A stretch of DNA of 64,000 nt. Origin: Sphingobium_A sp965228065 (GTDB lineage: Bacteria > Pseudomonadota > Alphaproteobacteria > Sphingomonadales > Sphingomonadaceae). Location of the stretch: the NCBI GenBank assembly GCA_965228065.1, contig OZ245788.1:5766001-5830000 (forward strand), given 5' to 3'. Shown one piece after another: positions 34,559 to 42,645 of this stretch; position 1 is the stretch's first letter; each line of letters begins with the position of its first letter. The notes under the pieces are model-generated. The model ran no database searches and was not told the origin of the DNA. It saw only the letters and a program-made list of their open reading frames with translations. The position numbers and the translations under genes are program-made.

Positions 34559-35344
34559 CTAAGCCAACGCCTCCAGATAAGCTCCCCGAGCCCCCTCGAT
34601 CGAAACGATCACTTCGTCGAGCAATTCCCTATTGGCCATGGCGACGATCCGCGCGACCGATGCGCGGCCGGACAGCCGGCTCCACCAGCCCGTCGTGCGC
34701 GGCAGCCTTCTGGTCCAGGCGGCGGACATGCCGAATTCGTCGAGGCGCAGCATGATCGGCATCATCGCGCAATCGGCGAGGGTGATGCGGTCGTCCACCA
34801 GCCAGTCGTGATCGGCGAGCGATGCCTCGATCCGGTCGAGCATCTTGCGCAGCGAGGCGAGGCCAGCGGGCACGAACGGGGAGTCGAGCCCGTGCAGCAC
34901 GCAATCCTGGCGCATCAGCCGGCCGGCATGGTCGGTCATCGCGTCGAGCATCACCGAAAGCCTTTCGGTATCGATCGGGTCGCCGAACATGTTCCGGATG
35001 AAGGTGGCCGCGGTGATCGCGCCCAAGGCCGGGAAATATTTCTCGTCGATCAGCTTCAGCCACAGATCGCATTGCGCGCGCCGCCAGGGATCGACGGGCT
35101 GGAGCGCCGGGCCCGCATAGGCCTCGTCCAGATAGCGCATGATGATCGAGGATTCGACGAGCGGGCGCCCGTCGTCGAGCACCAGCGTCGGCACCACGCC
35201 GTCCGGATTGAGCGCACGATATTCCGGCGTCCGCAGATAAAGCCGGTCCAGTTCGCGCGTGCCGACCGGCGCGCCCTTTTCGAGCAGCGCCATCAGCGCC
35301 TTTCGCGCGCAGGTGGCATGATGCATCACATAGAGCTCGGCCAT
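34559..35344 (-). CDS. Glutathione S-transferase family protein
   Basis: 261 residues. An N-terminal thioredoxin-fold domain (1-80; HHATCARKALMALLEKGAPV, NPDGVVPTLVLDDGRPLVES with the cis-Pro and the ES glutathione contact) and an alpha-helical C-terminal domain (90-240; DWLVDDRITLADCAMMPIML) are clear. The active-site residue is likely Ser/Thr/Cys in HATCARK. Possible roles are an isomerase of ring-cleavage products, an ether-cleaving enzyme or a detoxification enzyme. It is the last gene of the MFS-cupin-GST operon (44 bases after the cupin); a strong AAGGGAAGGG site precedes it. Confidence 0.92.
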   Translation of the reverse strand: MAELYVMHHATCARKALMALLEKGAPVGTRELDRLYLRTPEYRALNPDGVVPTLVLDDGRPLVESSIIMRYLDEAYAGPALQPVDPWRRAQCDLWLKLIDEKYFPALGAITAATFIRNMFGDPIDTERLSVMLDAMTDHAGRLMRQDCVLHGLDSPFVPAGLASLRKMLDRIEASLADHDWLVDDRITLADCAMMPIMLRLDEFGMSAAWTRRLPRTTGWWSRLSGRASVARIVAMANRELLDEVIVSIEGARGAYLEALA

Positions 35345-35388
35345 CGGCCCTTCCCTTCCCTCTGGTGATCGTTCGTCGGACGCACGGT

Positions 35389-36183
35389 TCAGGCGCGCAG
35401 TCGGACCTCGACCGCTTCATAATCGTCGGACACGGCGCTGTCGTGCCAGTCGGTATTCCCAGGAACCACGATCAGATCGCCGACGCCCGCGCGGACCTCC
35501 GCCCCGCCCACCTCGGCGGCGCGCCACCCCTGCATCACGAAGATGAAGCGATAGGGATCGTCGTGCCGGCTGGTGCCAGGCTCGAACGGCTCGGTGCGCG
35601 AACGGACATGGCGGCGGATATCGAACTGCGCGTCATAGGGCGCCGCGACGGGATAGCCATAATCGATGACCCCGCGGATCGATCCGGTGCGCACCGCGTC
35701 GCGGCTGCCCCAGATACGCGCCGGCGTCTCGACGTCGCGTGCGGGCATCGCCGCCTCGGTCGTGCCGAAGCTGCCCGGGAAGGTGATCTCCGCCACCTGA
35801 TAATCGGCGGAAGGATTGCTGACGTCGTGCATCACGTGACCGGGGATGAACAATATGTCGCCCTTGCCCGCGCGGGCATAGGTGTCGCCCTGAAATCCGA
35901 GTTCGATCGCCCCTTCGAGCACAAAGGCCACCTGAAGGTCGCAGTCGTGATAATGCCACGGGCTGCCGAATGCCGGCTTGTCGACGAAATGGTCGGGCAC
36001 GGTCGAAATGGCGCGCGCGACATCGCCGGTCACGTCCTGCAGCCGATAGTCGATCGTCCAGCCCGCGGCGGAGCGATGCGCCTGGCCCGGCTGGTGCGCC
36101 ATCTGCACGCGATGATCGGCCGCCTTGCGGATGAGCACGCCCGTCCGCACGCCGCTATCTTGGTTCAGGTCAGTGGCCATCAT
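35389..36183 (-). CDS. Bicupin protein, possible dioxygenase or isomerase
   Basis: 264 residues with two cupin domains. The first (about 70-125) has SPWHYHDCDLQVAFVLEGAI and GDILFIPGHVMHDV, keeping three His ligands, with Gln replacing the usual Glu. The second (about 200-260: YRFIFVMQGWRAAEVGGAEV, GDLIVVPGNTDWHDS) lacks the HxH pair, so probably only one metal site is functional. At 264 residues it is shorter than gentisate dioxygenases (about 350), so that identity is not supported. It lies in an operon between the MFS transporter and the GST gene, implying a role in the same pathway. Confidence 0.85.
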   Translation of the reverse strand: MMATDLNQDSGVRTGVLIRKAADHRVQMAHQPGQAHRSAAGWTIDYRLQDVTGDVARAISTVPDHFVDKPAFGSPWHYHDCDLQVAFVLEGAIELGFQGDTYARAGKGDILFIPGHVMHDVSNPSADYQVAEITFPGSFGTTEAAMPARDVETPARIWGSRDAVRTGSIRGVIDYGYPVAAPYDAQFDIRRHVRSRTEPFEPGTSRHDDPYRFIFVMQGWRAAEVGGAEVRAGVGDLIVVPGNTDWHDSAVSDDYEAVEVRLRA

Positions 36184-36238
36184 GCATTCTCCGTCCCTCT
36201 CGATATCATCCTAGCAGCCTCGATCGTCGCGCATCCAA

Positions 36239-37492
36239 TCACGAAATCGCCGCTCCATCATGCGATGTTCCGATACCCGGCACCGCGAAGCGCGGCAGGG
36301 TGAGGAACAGAAATGCTGCGCAGCATAAGGCGACGGTCGCCGCGACCAGCGCCTGGCCATAGCCGCCCGCCCAGTCCGACCAGAAGCCGTAGAGCGAGGT
36401 CGACGTCATCGTGCCGACCACCATCACGGTGAACAGCAGGCCATAGATGCGGCCGAAGAAGCGGGCCGGAAAATAACGGGAAACGAGATAGGCGGCGAGG
36501 TCGAACTCGGCGCCGATCACCAGCCCGACCGCGAACGCGCCCACCGCCGCGGTCGACGCGCCGCCGAATGCGAGCAGCCCGACTCCGATCGCCGCGACGA
36601 TCGTGACGACGGAGGCGACGAAGGGTGCAAACACCCGGTCGATCACTACGCCGACCGCCAGGCGCGAGACGATCATGACCGCGCCGATCATGCCGGCGAA
36701 CAAGGCCGCACGCTGTGGGTTAACGCCGTGATCGGTCAGCAGCGGGATGAAATGGACAAGGATACCGGTGACCGAGACCTGGATCAGGAAGAAGCCGAGC
36801 GCCAACGTGCGGAAGACCGGCTGCGCCAGCATAGTGCCGAGCGACTGGCGCGCGTCGGCGGCGGCCTCCGGTGCCTCGACCGGATCCGCGCGGCGATGGC
36901 GCCAGACCGGCCATGCGACGAGCGGCAGGGTGAGGATGCTGAGCAACGCGATCGCCAGATAGGCGGCACGCCAGCCCTCGTCCACGACCACGCCGCTCAA
37001 TAGGCTCGGCGCGATCATGCTGGTGACGCCGATGCCGAGCAGCCCCAGGCCCAACGCCGTGCCGCGCGCATGATCGAACCCGGTGGTGACGATCCGCGAC
37101 ATGATCAGCGTGGTGGCACCCGCCCCCGCGACGCCTAGCGCTGCCAGGATGGCGAGGAACGCGGCATAGCTGCCGTCCAGAAAACCGAGCAGCGCGAAGG
37201 CGGCCGCGGTGGCGGCGAGCGAGACCGGCACCATCAGCGCCACCCCGCGCCGATCGGCGAGCATGCCGGCGAATGGTGCGACGAGCGCGGTCACCGCGAG
37301 ATACAGGGTGATGCCGAACGAGATCTTGCCGCGCGTCCAGCCGAATTCGTTCTGGAGCGCGGGCATGAACACCCCGGCGGTATAAGGGACGAGCACGGTC
37401 GGACCGACGCCGCTGCCCAGCATGACGGCGAGGATCAGCAGCCATCGCGACCGCAACTCCCCCAGCGCCGATCCCGGCGACCCGTCGTTCAT
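36239..37492 (-). CDS. MFS transporter
   Basis: 417 residues from the ATG at 37492 (GGGAGG four bases upstream); an earlier in-frame ATG is weaker. About 12 hydrophobic helices are visible, with the MFS motif A-like loop GMLADRRGVALMVPVSLAAT between helices 2 and 3 and a central loop with HRRADPVEAPEAAADARQ. It resembles the oxalate/formate or monocarboxylate-type branch (anion:cation symporter-like) common in catabolic clusters. It is an inner-membrane importer or exporter of a pathway compound. It is the first gene of the MFS-cupin-GST operon, divergent from the HIBADH-GMC pair. Confidence 0.92.
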   Translation of the reverse strand: MNDGSPGSALGELRSRWLLILAVMLGSGVGPTVLVPYTAGVFMPALQNEFGWTRGKISFGITLYLAVTALVAPFAGMLADRRGVALMVPVSLAATAAAFALLGFLDGSYAAFLAILAALGVAGAGATTLIMSRIVTTGFDHARGTALGLGLLGIGVTSMIAPSLLSGVVVDEGWRAAYLAIALLSILTLPLVAWPVWRHRRADPVEAPEAAADARQSLGTMLAQPVFRTLALGFFLIQVSVTGILVHFIPLLTDHGVNPQRAALFAGMIGAVMIVSRLAVGVVIDRVFAPFVASVVTIVAAIGVGLLAFGGASTAAVGAFAVGLVIGAEFDLAAYLVSRYFPARFFGRIYGLLFTVMVVGTMTSTSLYGFWSDWAGGYGQALVAATVALCCAAFLFLTLPRFAVPGIGTSHDGAAIS

Positions 37493-37672
37493 GCATCCTC
37501 CCGGCGCGGCCTGCGTCAGCCGCACACCGTCCAATGCAGACTACAATGGGCGCCCCGGCCCGGCGCATGATGAAAATCGGCGCCGGCCATGCGATCTTTT
37601 GATGATCGGCACGCCGGAATTTGTGGTTAGCCCGGACAAAATGGCGAAGATTTTCGCCGGCGGGAGAGAGAG

Positions 37673-38575
37673 ATGGCCGAAGGGCAGTCGCCGACCGAAA
37701 TCGGCTTCGTCGGATTGGGATCGATGGGATCGTGCCTCGCGCATCGCCTGCTCGCACGCGGCCGCGCGGTCGCCGGCCATGATCCGAGCGAACCGGCGAT
37801 GCGCGATTTCGTCGCGGCGGGCGGGCGGAGCGCCGCGTCGGTCGAGGATCTCTCGGCGACGTCGCCCGTGCTGCTGCTGGCTTTGTCCAGCATCGAGGTG
37901 TTCCGCGGCGTGATCGACCGGATCGTCGCGGCGCCCGGCGATGGCGGCGTGGTGATCGACATCAACACCCTGTCGCCCGACGACAAGCGCGCCGCGCGCG
38001 ACAGGTTGGCCAGCGCCGGCTGGCGCATGCTCGACTGCACCATTTCCGGCACGCCCGAGATGGTCGCGCGCGACCTGCACGGTTTCTACGTCAGCGGCGA
38101 CGCGGAGAATGCGCGTGCGGTCGCGCCGCTGATCGCGGATATCGTCGACGCCCCCTTCGACATGGGAGAATTCGGCAATGCCGCGATCATCAAACTGGTG
38201 ATCAACCATATGGTCGTCTGCCACAATGTCGTCGCGGCCGAGGCGATGAGCCTGGCGCTGAAGGCCGGGCTGGATGCCGAGACCGTCTATCGCACCGTCA
38301 CCGCCAGCGCGGGCAATTCGCGCATCTTCGAAGTGCGCGGCCGGATGATGGCGGACGAACGCTATCCGCCCGAGACCATGTACCAGCTGATCGTCGACAA
38401 GGACGCGCTGGTGATCGCGGAGATGGCGCGCACGCTGCGCCATCCCCTTCCCATGTTCGCGCCCGCCGTTCAGGCGCATGTCGCGGCGCTGACGACGCGA
38501 TGGGCGAACACCGATCCCGCATCGCTCTGCGCCGTGATGGAGAATCGCTCGGGCGTGGAACGGCGCCGGCGCTGA
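37673..38575 (+). CDS. 3-hydroxyisobutyrate dehydrogenase-like NAD(P)-dependent oxidoreductase
   Basis: 300 residues. N-terminal Rossmann fold with GFVGLGSMG (residues 11-19), then the substrate-binding DCTISGTPEMV in place of DAPVSGG, and the catalytic Lys in AAIIKLVINHMVV. Beta-hydroxyacid dehydrogenases of this kind oxidise a 3-hydroxy acid to a semialdehyde or reduce the reverse. The ribosome site GGAGAGAG precedes the ATG. The next gene, a GMC oxidoreductase, starts two bases after the stop, so they form a two-gene unit, probably for consecutive alcohol/hydroxyacid oxidations. Confidence 0.93.
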   Translation: MAEGQSPTEIGFVGLGSMGSCLAHRLLARGRAVAGHDPSEPAMRDFVAAGGRSAASVEDLSATSPVLLLALSSIEVFRGVIDRIVAAPGDGGVVIDINTLSPDDKRAARDRLASAGWRMLDCTISGTPEMVARDLHGFYVSGDAENARAVAPLIADIVDAPFDMGEFGNAAIIKLVINHMVVCHNVVAAEAMSLALKAGLDAETVYRTVTASAGNSRIFEVRGRMMADERYPPETMYQLIVDKDALVIAEMARTLRHPLPMFAPAVQAHVAALTTRWANTDPASLCAVMENRSGVERRRR

Positions 38576-38577
38576 CC

Positions 38578-40257
38578 ATGGAGCCGGCATTCGATCAAAT
38601 CGTCGTCGGCGCGGGCACCGCCGGATGCGTGCTCGCCAATCGGTTCAGCGCCGATCCGCGCCGGCGCGTGCTGCTGATCGAAGCGGGCGTCGACCATGCC
38701 CCCGGCAGCGAACCGGCCAGCATCCGCGATGCCTTTCCCAGCTCGGTCGCGGAGCCCGCCTTTTTCTGGCCGGGCATCCGCGCGCAGGTGACGGCGCGCG
38801 ACGGCGATATCCGCCCCTATCAGCAGGCGCGGGTGATGGGCGGCGGATCGAGCATCATGGGCATGATCGCGCTGCGCGGCCTGCCGTCCGATTATGACGG
38901 CTGGCGCGACGCAGGTGCCGAAGGCTGGGGCTGGGACGACGTCCTGCACGATTTCCGCCGGCTGGAGCGCGACCTGGATTTCGACGGGCCGCTGCATGGC
39001 GGCGAAGGCCCGATGCCGATCCGGCGCCATACGTCCGAAAGCTGGCCGGTCTTCTGCAAGGCGGTCGCGCGCGCGATGGGGGAGCGCGGCTATCCCCTGG
39101 TCGCGGACGCCAACGGCGATTTCCGCGACGGGATAGTCGCCACGCCGATGAGCAACCTGCCGACCGGCCGTATCTCCTCCGCCATGGCGTATCTGACTCC
39201 GGAGGTGCGGCGGCGCCCCAATCTGGAGATACGCTGTGCCACCCAGGCGATCGCGCTGCTCGTGGACGATCGGCGCATCACCGGCATCCGCGTCCGGCGC
39301 GACGGGCAAGTGGCAGATATCTCCGCGCGCGAGGTCATATTGGCGATGGGCGCCCTCCATTCGCCCGCGCTGCTGCTGCGATCGGGGATCGGACCAGCCG
39401 AGCAGTTGCGGGCGGCGGGCATCCCGGTGGTCGCGGATCGCCCCGGCGTCGGCGCGAACCTGCTCAACCACCCCGCCCTCTATGTCGCCACCCATCTCGC
39501 CCGGCGCGCGCGCCAGCCGGCCGCGCAGCGCGCATGGAGCCAGAACAGCCTGCGCTACAGCTCGGCACAACCCGGCTGCCCGCCCGGCGATATGCTGATG
39601 TTCGCCTTTGCCCGGACCGGGTGGCACGCGCTCGGCCGCGCGGTCGGATCGCTCAACGTCGCGGTCTACAAATCCTTCTCGCGCGGGACGGTTTCGGTGC
39701 GCGGTGCCGATCCCGATATGCCTCCGGACATCGATTTCCGCCTGCTCTCCGACCGGCGCGATCACGACAGGCTGATCGCCGGCGTGCGTTTCGCGCTGGA
39801 ATTGCTAATCGATCCCGGCGTCGCGGCGCAGCGGCACGAGGCGTTCATCGCCAAGGGCTATATGGCGCAGCGGCTCGCGCGGCCCCGCACGTCGAGCGCG
39901 GTCGCGGCGCACGCCATTGCCGCGCTGCTCGACGGTCCTGCCGCGCTGCGCCGGCGCCTGCTGGCCGACGACACGATCGACCCCGCCGCCCTGCTCGCCG
40001 ATCCCCGCGCGCTCGCGGAACTGGTCGAGGCCAACGCCTTTCCGATGGGCCATGTGTCCGGCACCTGCCGGATCGGGCGGAGCGACGATCCGTTCGCCGT
40101 GCTCGACCCGGCATGCCGCGTGCGCTGCGTATCGGGGCTGCGTGTCGTCGACGCATCGATCATGCCCGCAATCACCACCGCCAACACGCATCTGCCCACG
40201 CTGATGATCGGCGAACGGGCGGCACGCGCCATATTGTTCGATCCGCCCGGACGCTGA
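38578..40257 (+). CDS. GMC family FAD-dependent oxidoreductase (choline dehydrogenase-like)
   Basis: 559 residues from the ATG at 38578, two bases after the preceding stop. N-terminal FAD-binding QIVVGAGTAGCVLANRFS, then GGGSSIMGMIALRGLPSDYD (GMC signature 1 region), GALHSPALLLRSGIGP (signature 2) and a C-terminal HVSGTCRIG with NTHLPTLMIGERAARA, where the catalytic His and the second active-site residue (here His) lie. It oxidises a primary alcohol (or aldehyde hydrate) of unknown identity using FAD. It is the partner of the upstream dehydrogenase. Confidence 0.94.
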   Translation: MEPAFDQIVVGAGTAGCVLANRFSADPRRRVLLIEAGVDHAPGSEPASIRDAFPSSVAEPAFFWPGIRAQVTARDGDIRPYQQARVMGGGSSIMGMIALRGLPSDYDGWRDAGAEGWGWDDVLHDFRRLERDLDFDGPLHGGEGPMPIRRHTSESWPVFCKAVARAMGERGYPLVADANGDFRDGIVATPMSNLPTGRISSAMAYLTPEVRRRPNLEIRCATQAIALLVDDRRITGIRVRRDGQVADISAREVILAMGALHSPALLLRSGIGPAEQLRAAGIPVVADRPGVGANLLNHPALYVATHLARRARQPAAQRAWSQNSLRYSSAQPGCPPGDMLMFAFARTGWHALGRAVGSLNVAVYKSFSRGTVSVRGADPDMPPDIDFRLLSDRRDHDRLIAGVRFALELLIDPGVAAQRHEAFIAKGYMAQRLARPRTSSAVAAHAIAALLDGPAALRRRLLADDTIDPAALLADPRALAELVEANAFPMGHVSGTCRIGRSDDPFAVLDPACRVRCVSGLRVVDASIMPAITTANTHLPTLMIGERAARAILFDPPGR

Positions 40258-40274
40258 TCAACGATTGGCGGTGC

Positions 40275-40703
40275 CTAGAATGTGATCTCGACAGACGGCG
40301 CGCTCCGCTTCGCTTCACCGTGATAAACCGCCTCGATATTGTTGCCGTCCGGATCGATCAGGAAGGCCGCATAATAGCCGGGATGATAGGGGCGCTCGCC
40401 CGGCGCGCCATTGTCGGTGCCGCCACCGGCGAGCCCGGCCTTGTGGAAGGCATCGACTGCAGCGCGGTCCTTTGCCTGAAACGCGAGGTGATGGCGGCCG
40501 GTCAGCTTGCCCTGCGCCGCCTGGCTGTCGGCGGTGGAGACGAACAGTTCGTCCACCCAGAAATAATCGTCCTCGCTGCCGCCGATCGGCATCTCGAGCA
40601 CCTCGAAGATCGCCTCGTAGAAGCGGCGGCTGGCCGGCAGATCCGCGACCACGAGCTGGATATGGTCGATCAGCCGACCGCGATGAAGTTGCTGCGTTTC
40701 CAT
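40275..40703 (-). CDS. VOC family (glyoxalase/bleomycin resistance-like) protein
   Basis: 142 residues from the ATG at 40703, preceded by AAGGAGAA with 8-base spacing. Two beta-alpha-beta-beta-beta modules: HIQLVVADLPASRRFYEAIF and HHLAFQAKDRAAVDAFHKAG, with metal-site residues His (HIQL), His (HHLAF) and Glu (NNIEAVYHGE). The long spacer between modules (GGSEDDYFWVDELFVSTADS) is typical of the simple lactoylglutathione-like members. Possible roles are ring-cleavage dioxygenase, glyoxalase or binding protein. It converges with the GMC gene and is divergent from the NRDE gene. Confidence 0.9.
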   Translation of the reverse strand: METQQLHRGRLIDHIQLVVADLPASRRFYEAIFEVLEMPIGGSEDDYFWVDELFVSTADSQAAQGKLTGRHHLAFQAKDRAAVDAFHKAGLAGGGTDNGAPGERPYHPGYYAAFLIDPDGNNIEAVYHGEAKRSAPSVEITF

Positions 40704-40812
40704 CCCGAAATTCTCCTTTTCCGAGACGGACGAAACGTGATCCCGGCGCCGCCGTTCCATGTCCCGGCTTTTTTCGTCGCCAGATGGCGGCCGTACGGGC
40801 ATGAAGAATGCC

Positions 40813-41574
40813 ATGTGCGTCCTGGCCTTTGCATGGCGATCGCATCCCCGCTGGCAGTTGATCGCTGCGGGCAATCGCGACGAGTTGCACGATCGCCCGG
40901 CCGCGCCGCTGGCGCGGTGGGAGGCCCCCGATCACCTGATCGCCGGCCGCGACCTTCTGTCGGGCGGCACCTGGCTCGGGGTTTCCGAACAGGGGCGGTT
41001 CGCGGTCGTCACCAATTTGCGGGGCCATGGCGCACCGCAGCCCGATCGTGCCTCGCGCGGGGCGCTGGTCGCCGACCTACTTGCAGGCGAAGGACGATAT
41101 GCTGATCCCGAGCTGGCCAAGCTATCGGATTTCAATCCGTTCAATCTGATCGTCGCCGATCGGAGCCGCGCGATGTTCCTGTCGAACAGGCCCGATACGG
41201 CGCGCAGCACATTGGATTCGGGGATTTACGGCGTGTCGAACGGTTCGCTCGACGAACCCTGGCCCAAGACGCTGCGACTGAAGGCGATCATGCTCGACTG
41301 GATCGTGCGCGACGCCAGCCGCCCCGAAGCGCTGCTCGACGGACTGCGCGAAGATGTCCTGCCGGACGCCGGAATCCATGCCGCGGGGCCTTCGGACGTG
41401 CCCCAAGAACCCGCGCTGTCGCCGATCTTCATCCGCAATCCCGTCTATGGAACGCGGTGCAGCACCGTGGTGGCGATCGACGATCGCGGCCGGGGCGTCA
41501 TCATGGAGCGGCGCTATACGACGACAGGCGAAGTGGCGGGACAGACGTCCCTCGACTTCGCCTGGCCGGACTGA
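40813..41574 (+). CDS. NRDE family protein (TANGO2-like)
   Basis: About 253 residues. The family hallmark is NRDE, seen as IAAGNRDELHDRPAAPLARW, following an N-terminal Cys (MCVLAFAWRS). Starting at the second internal ATG (40813) puts Cys at position 2, where this family has its conserved, potentially catalytic cysteine; an ATG at 40801 would add four residues. The Ntn-hydrolase-like pattern continues with LSGGTWLGVSEQGRFAVVTN and NPVYGTRCSTVV. Function in bacteria is unknown; eukaryotic TANGO2 is linked to lipid/heme handling. It stands alone on this strand. Confidence 0.9.
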   Translation: MCVLAFAWRSHPRWQLIAAGNRDELHDRPAAPLARWEAPDHLIAGRDLLSGGTWLGVSEQGRFAVVTNLRGHGAPQPDRASRGALVADLLAGEGRYADPELAKLSDFNPFNLIVADRSRAMFLSNRPDTARSTLDSGIYGVSNGSLDEPWPKTLRLKAIMLDWIVRDASRPEALLDGLREDVLPDAGIHAAGPSDVPQEPALSPIFIRNPVYGTRCSTVVAIDDRGRGVIMERRYTTTGEVAGQTSLDFAWPD

Positions 41575-41581
41575 GTGTTTT

Positions 41582-41806
41582 CTAGCGCGCGCTGGGTCGT
41601 ACGGTGATCGGGTTGCGCTGAACGCGGCCCTCGATGATCTGCTTGGCGAACGCCTTGCGCAGTTCGTGCGCGCCCACGCTGGTCGAGCAGACGACGCGCG
41701 TGCCCTTTTGCGGCAGGCTCTCGATCGTGCTGATGCGAATGCCAAGCTTCTCGCAGGTGCTGACGACCGACGTCTCGGCGACATCCAGGTTCATCGCACG
41801 GCTCAT
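41582..41806 (-). CDS. Small hypothetical protein, 74 residues
   Basis: Starts MSRAMNLDVAETSVVSTCEK at 41806. The protein is compact and basic at its end (ELRKAFAKQIIEGRVQRNPI), with no signal peptide. The same frame is open upstream to 41869 from a TTG, but a 14-codon ORF in another frame ends in ATGA overlapping this ATG and has its own GGGAG, so translational coupling is the better reading. No family is recognised. Confidence 0.55.
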   Translation of the reverse strand: MSRAMNLDVAETSVVSTCEKLGIRISTIESLPQKGTRVVCSTSVGAHELRKAFAKQIIEGRVQRNPITVRPSAR

Positions 41807-41847
41807 TGCGAAATCACCGGCGTCGAATGCGAAAAGCGAAGGATCAT
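41803..41847 (-). CDS. Possible 14-codon leader peptide overlapping the 74-residue gene
   Basis: ATG at 41847 has GGGAG nine bases upstream, encodes MILRFSHSTPVISQ and stops in TGA that overlaps the ATG at 41806 (AATGA). This would let ribosomes terminating here restart on the next gene, which otherwise lacks a ribosome binding site. It is a plausible reading, but could be chance. Confidence 0.3.
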   Translation of the reverse strand: MILRFSHSTPVISQ

Positions 41848-41960
41848 GATGCGTTGCTCCCGTTTTCAAGCGGGGGCGCCATGTCCCTCAGCCGCGCAAG
41901 CTTGGATTTCCGTTTTGCGCGATGCGCTCCCCTAGCACGGGGAGCGCACAACGCCGCCTG

Positions 41961-42170
41961 CTATTTGGACGCGAACTGGCCCGGCTCGGCACTGAAATGA
42001 TCTTTTGCGTGCGCGCGCGCGGCCGCAGCGGTCTTGAAGCTCTCTGCCTGCAAGGTCGCGGTCACGATCGGATAGCCCTGAGAATTATAGCGTGTGTCGC
42101 GAACGGTCAGCCGAAACTGGCCGCTCTCATCCTTGGCGATCAAAAATGGGCGAATGACTTCTCTGGACAT
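41961..42170 (-). CDS. Small hypothetical protein, 69 residues
   Basis: ATG at 42170 has AGGAAG six bases upstream. The product (MSREVIRPFLIAKDESGQFR onward) has three to four beta strands (RPFLIAKDES, QFRLTVRDTRY, YPIVTATLQA) and a C-terminal Ala-rich helix. The pattern looks like a small DNA- or ligand-binding beta domain; the family is not recognised. It lies in a row of three tiny minus-strand genes. Confidence 0.6.
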   Translation of the reverse strand: MSREVIRPFLIAKDESGQFRLTVRDTRYNSQGYPIVTATLQAESFKTAAAARAHAKDHFSAEPGQFASK

Positions 42171-42236
42171 GCGATCTTCCTGTTCGGAAATAGAAAAAGC
42201 CAGGCGAGGCATGAAGCCCCGTCTGGCGGCGTTTGG

Positions 42237-42383
42237 TCAGCCGAGCATCTCGGCAACGATTTTGCGAAGTTCCTTGCCCGACAAGGTGGTCGGGCGGGAC
42301 TGGCCATTGGGTCGCGCGTTCGATCCGTGATCGAAGGCAAGCGACAGCCGGGGCCGATGGGTAACGAAATTCTCTGTAGTCAT
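42237..42383 (-). CDS. Small hypothetical protein, 48 residues
   Basis: ATG at 42383 is preceded by AAAGGA at 5 bases, a good ribosome site. The sequence MTTENFVTHRPRLSLAFDHG is followed by a polar, basic region and the C-terminal helix LSGKELRKIVAEMLG. It is rich in Asn and Arg and has no signal peptide. It is the first of three tiny minus-strand genes; the 262 bases upstream to the AsmA-like gene stop contain no other gene I can support. Confidence 0.5.
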   Translation of the reverse strand: MTTENFVTHRPRLSLAFDHGSNARPNGQSRPTTLSGKELRKIVAEMLG

Positions 42384-42645
42384 GATATCCTTTGGCGGCA
42401 CCATTACCGCCGTTTCAGTACAAAATGCGCGACGTCCGACGCGCCGCACAAAGGCGCGCGTCTTGAAAAAAGGGAAGAACCGTGAACCGGTAGGAAGCGT
42501 GAGCTTCGCGCCAAATCCTCCTGCCGTTTCAGCATCCGCAAATGGCGGCGCGCGAAGCGAGGGGAAGAGCCAAGGTCCGTCTCAAGCGACGTCGACAAGG
42601 TTGATATAGCGCAGTCGCGCCGAATTATCAATGATGGCCATTCCC

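Noticed and set aside
34559..36183. Gentisate pathway (dioxygenase, isomerase, fumarylpyruvate hydrolase) made of cupin, GST and FAH
   Set aside because: The cupin is too short and has one metal site, and FAH lies in a different transcript; only a loose resemblance.
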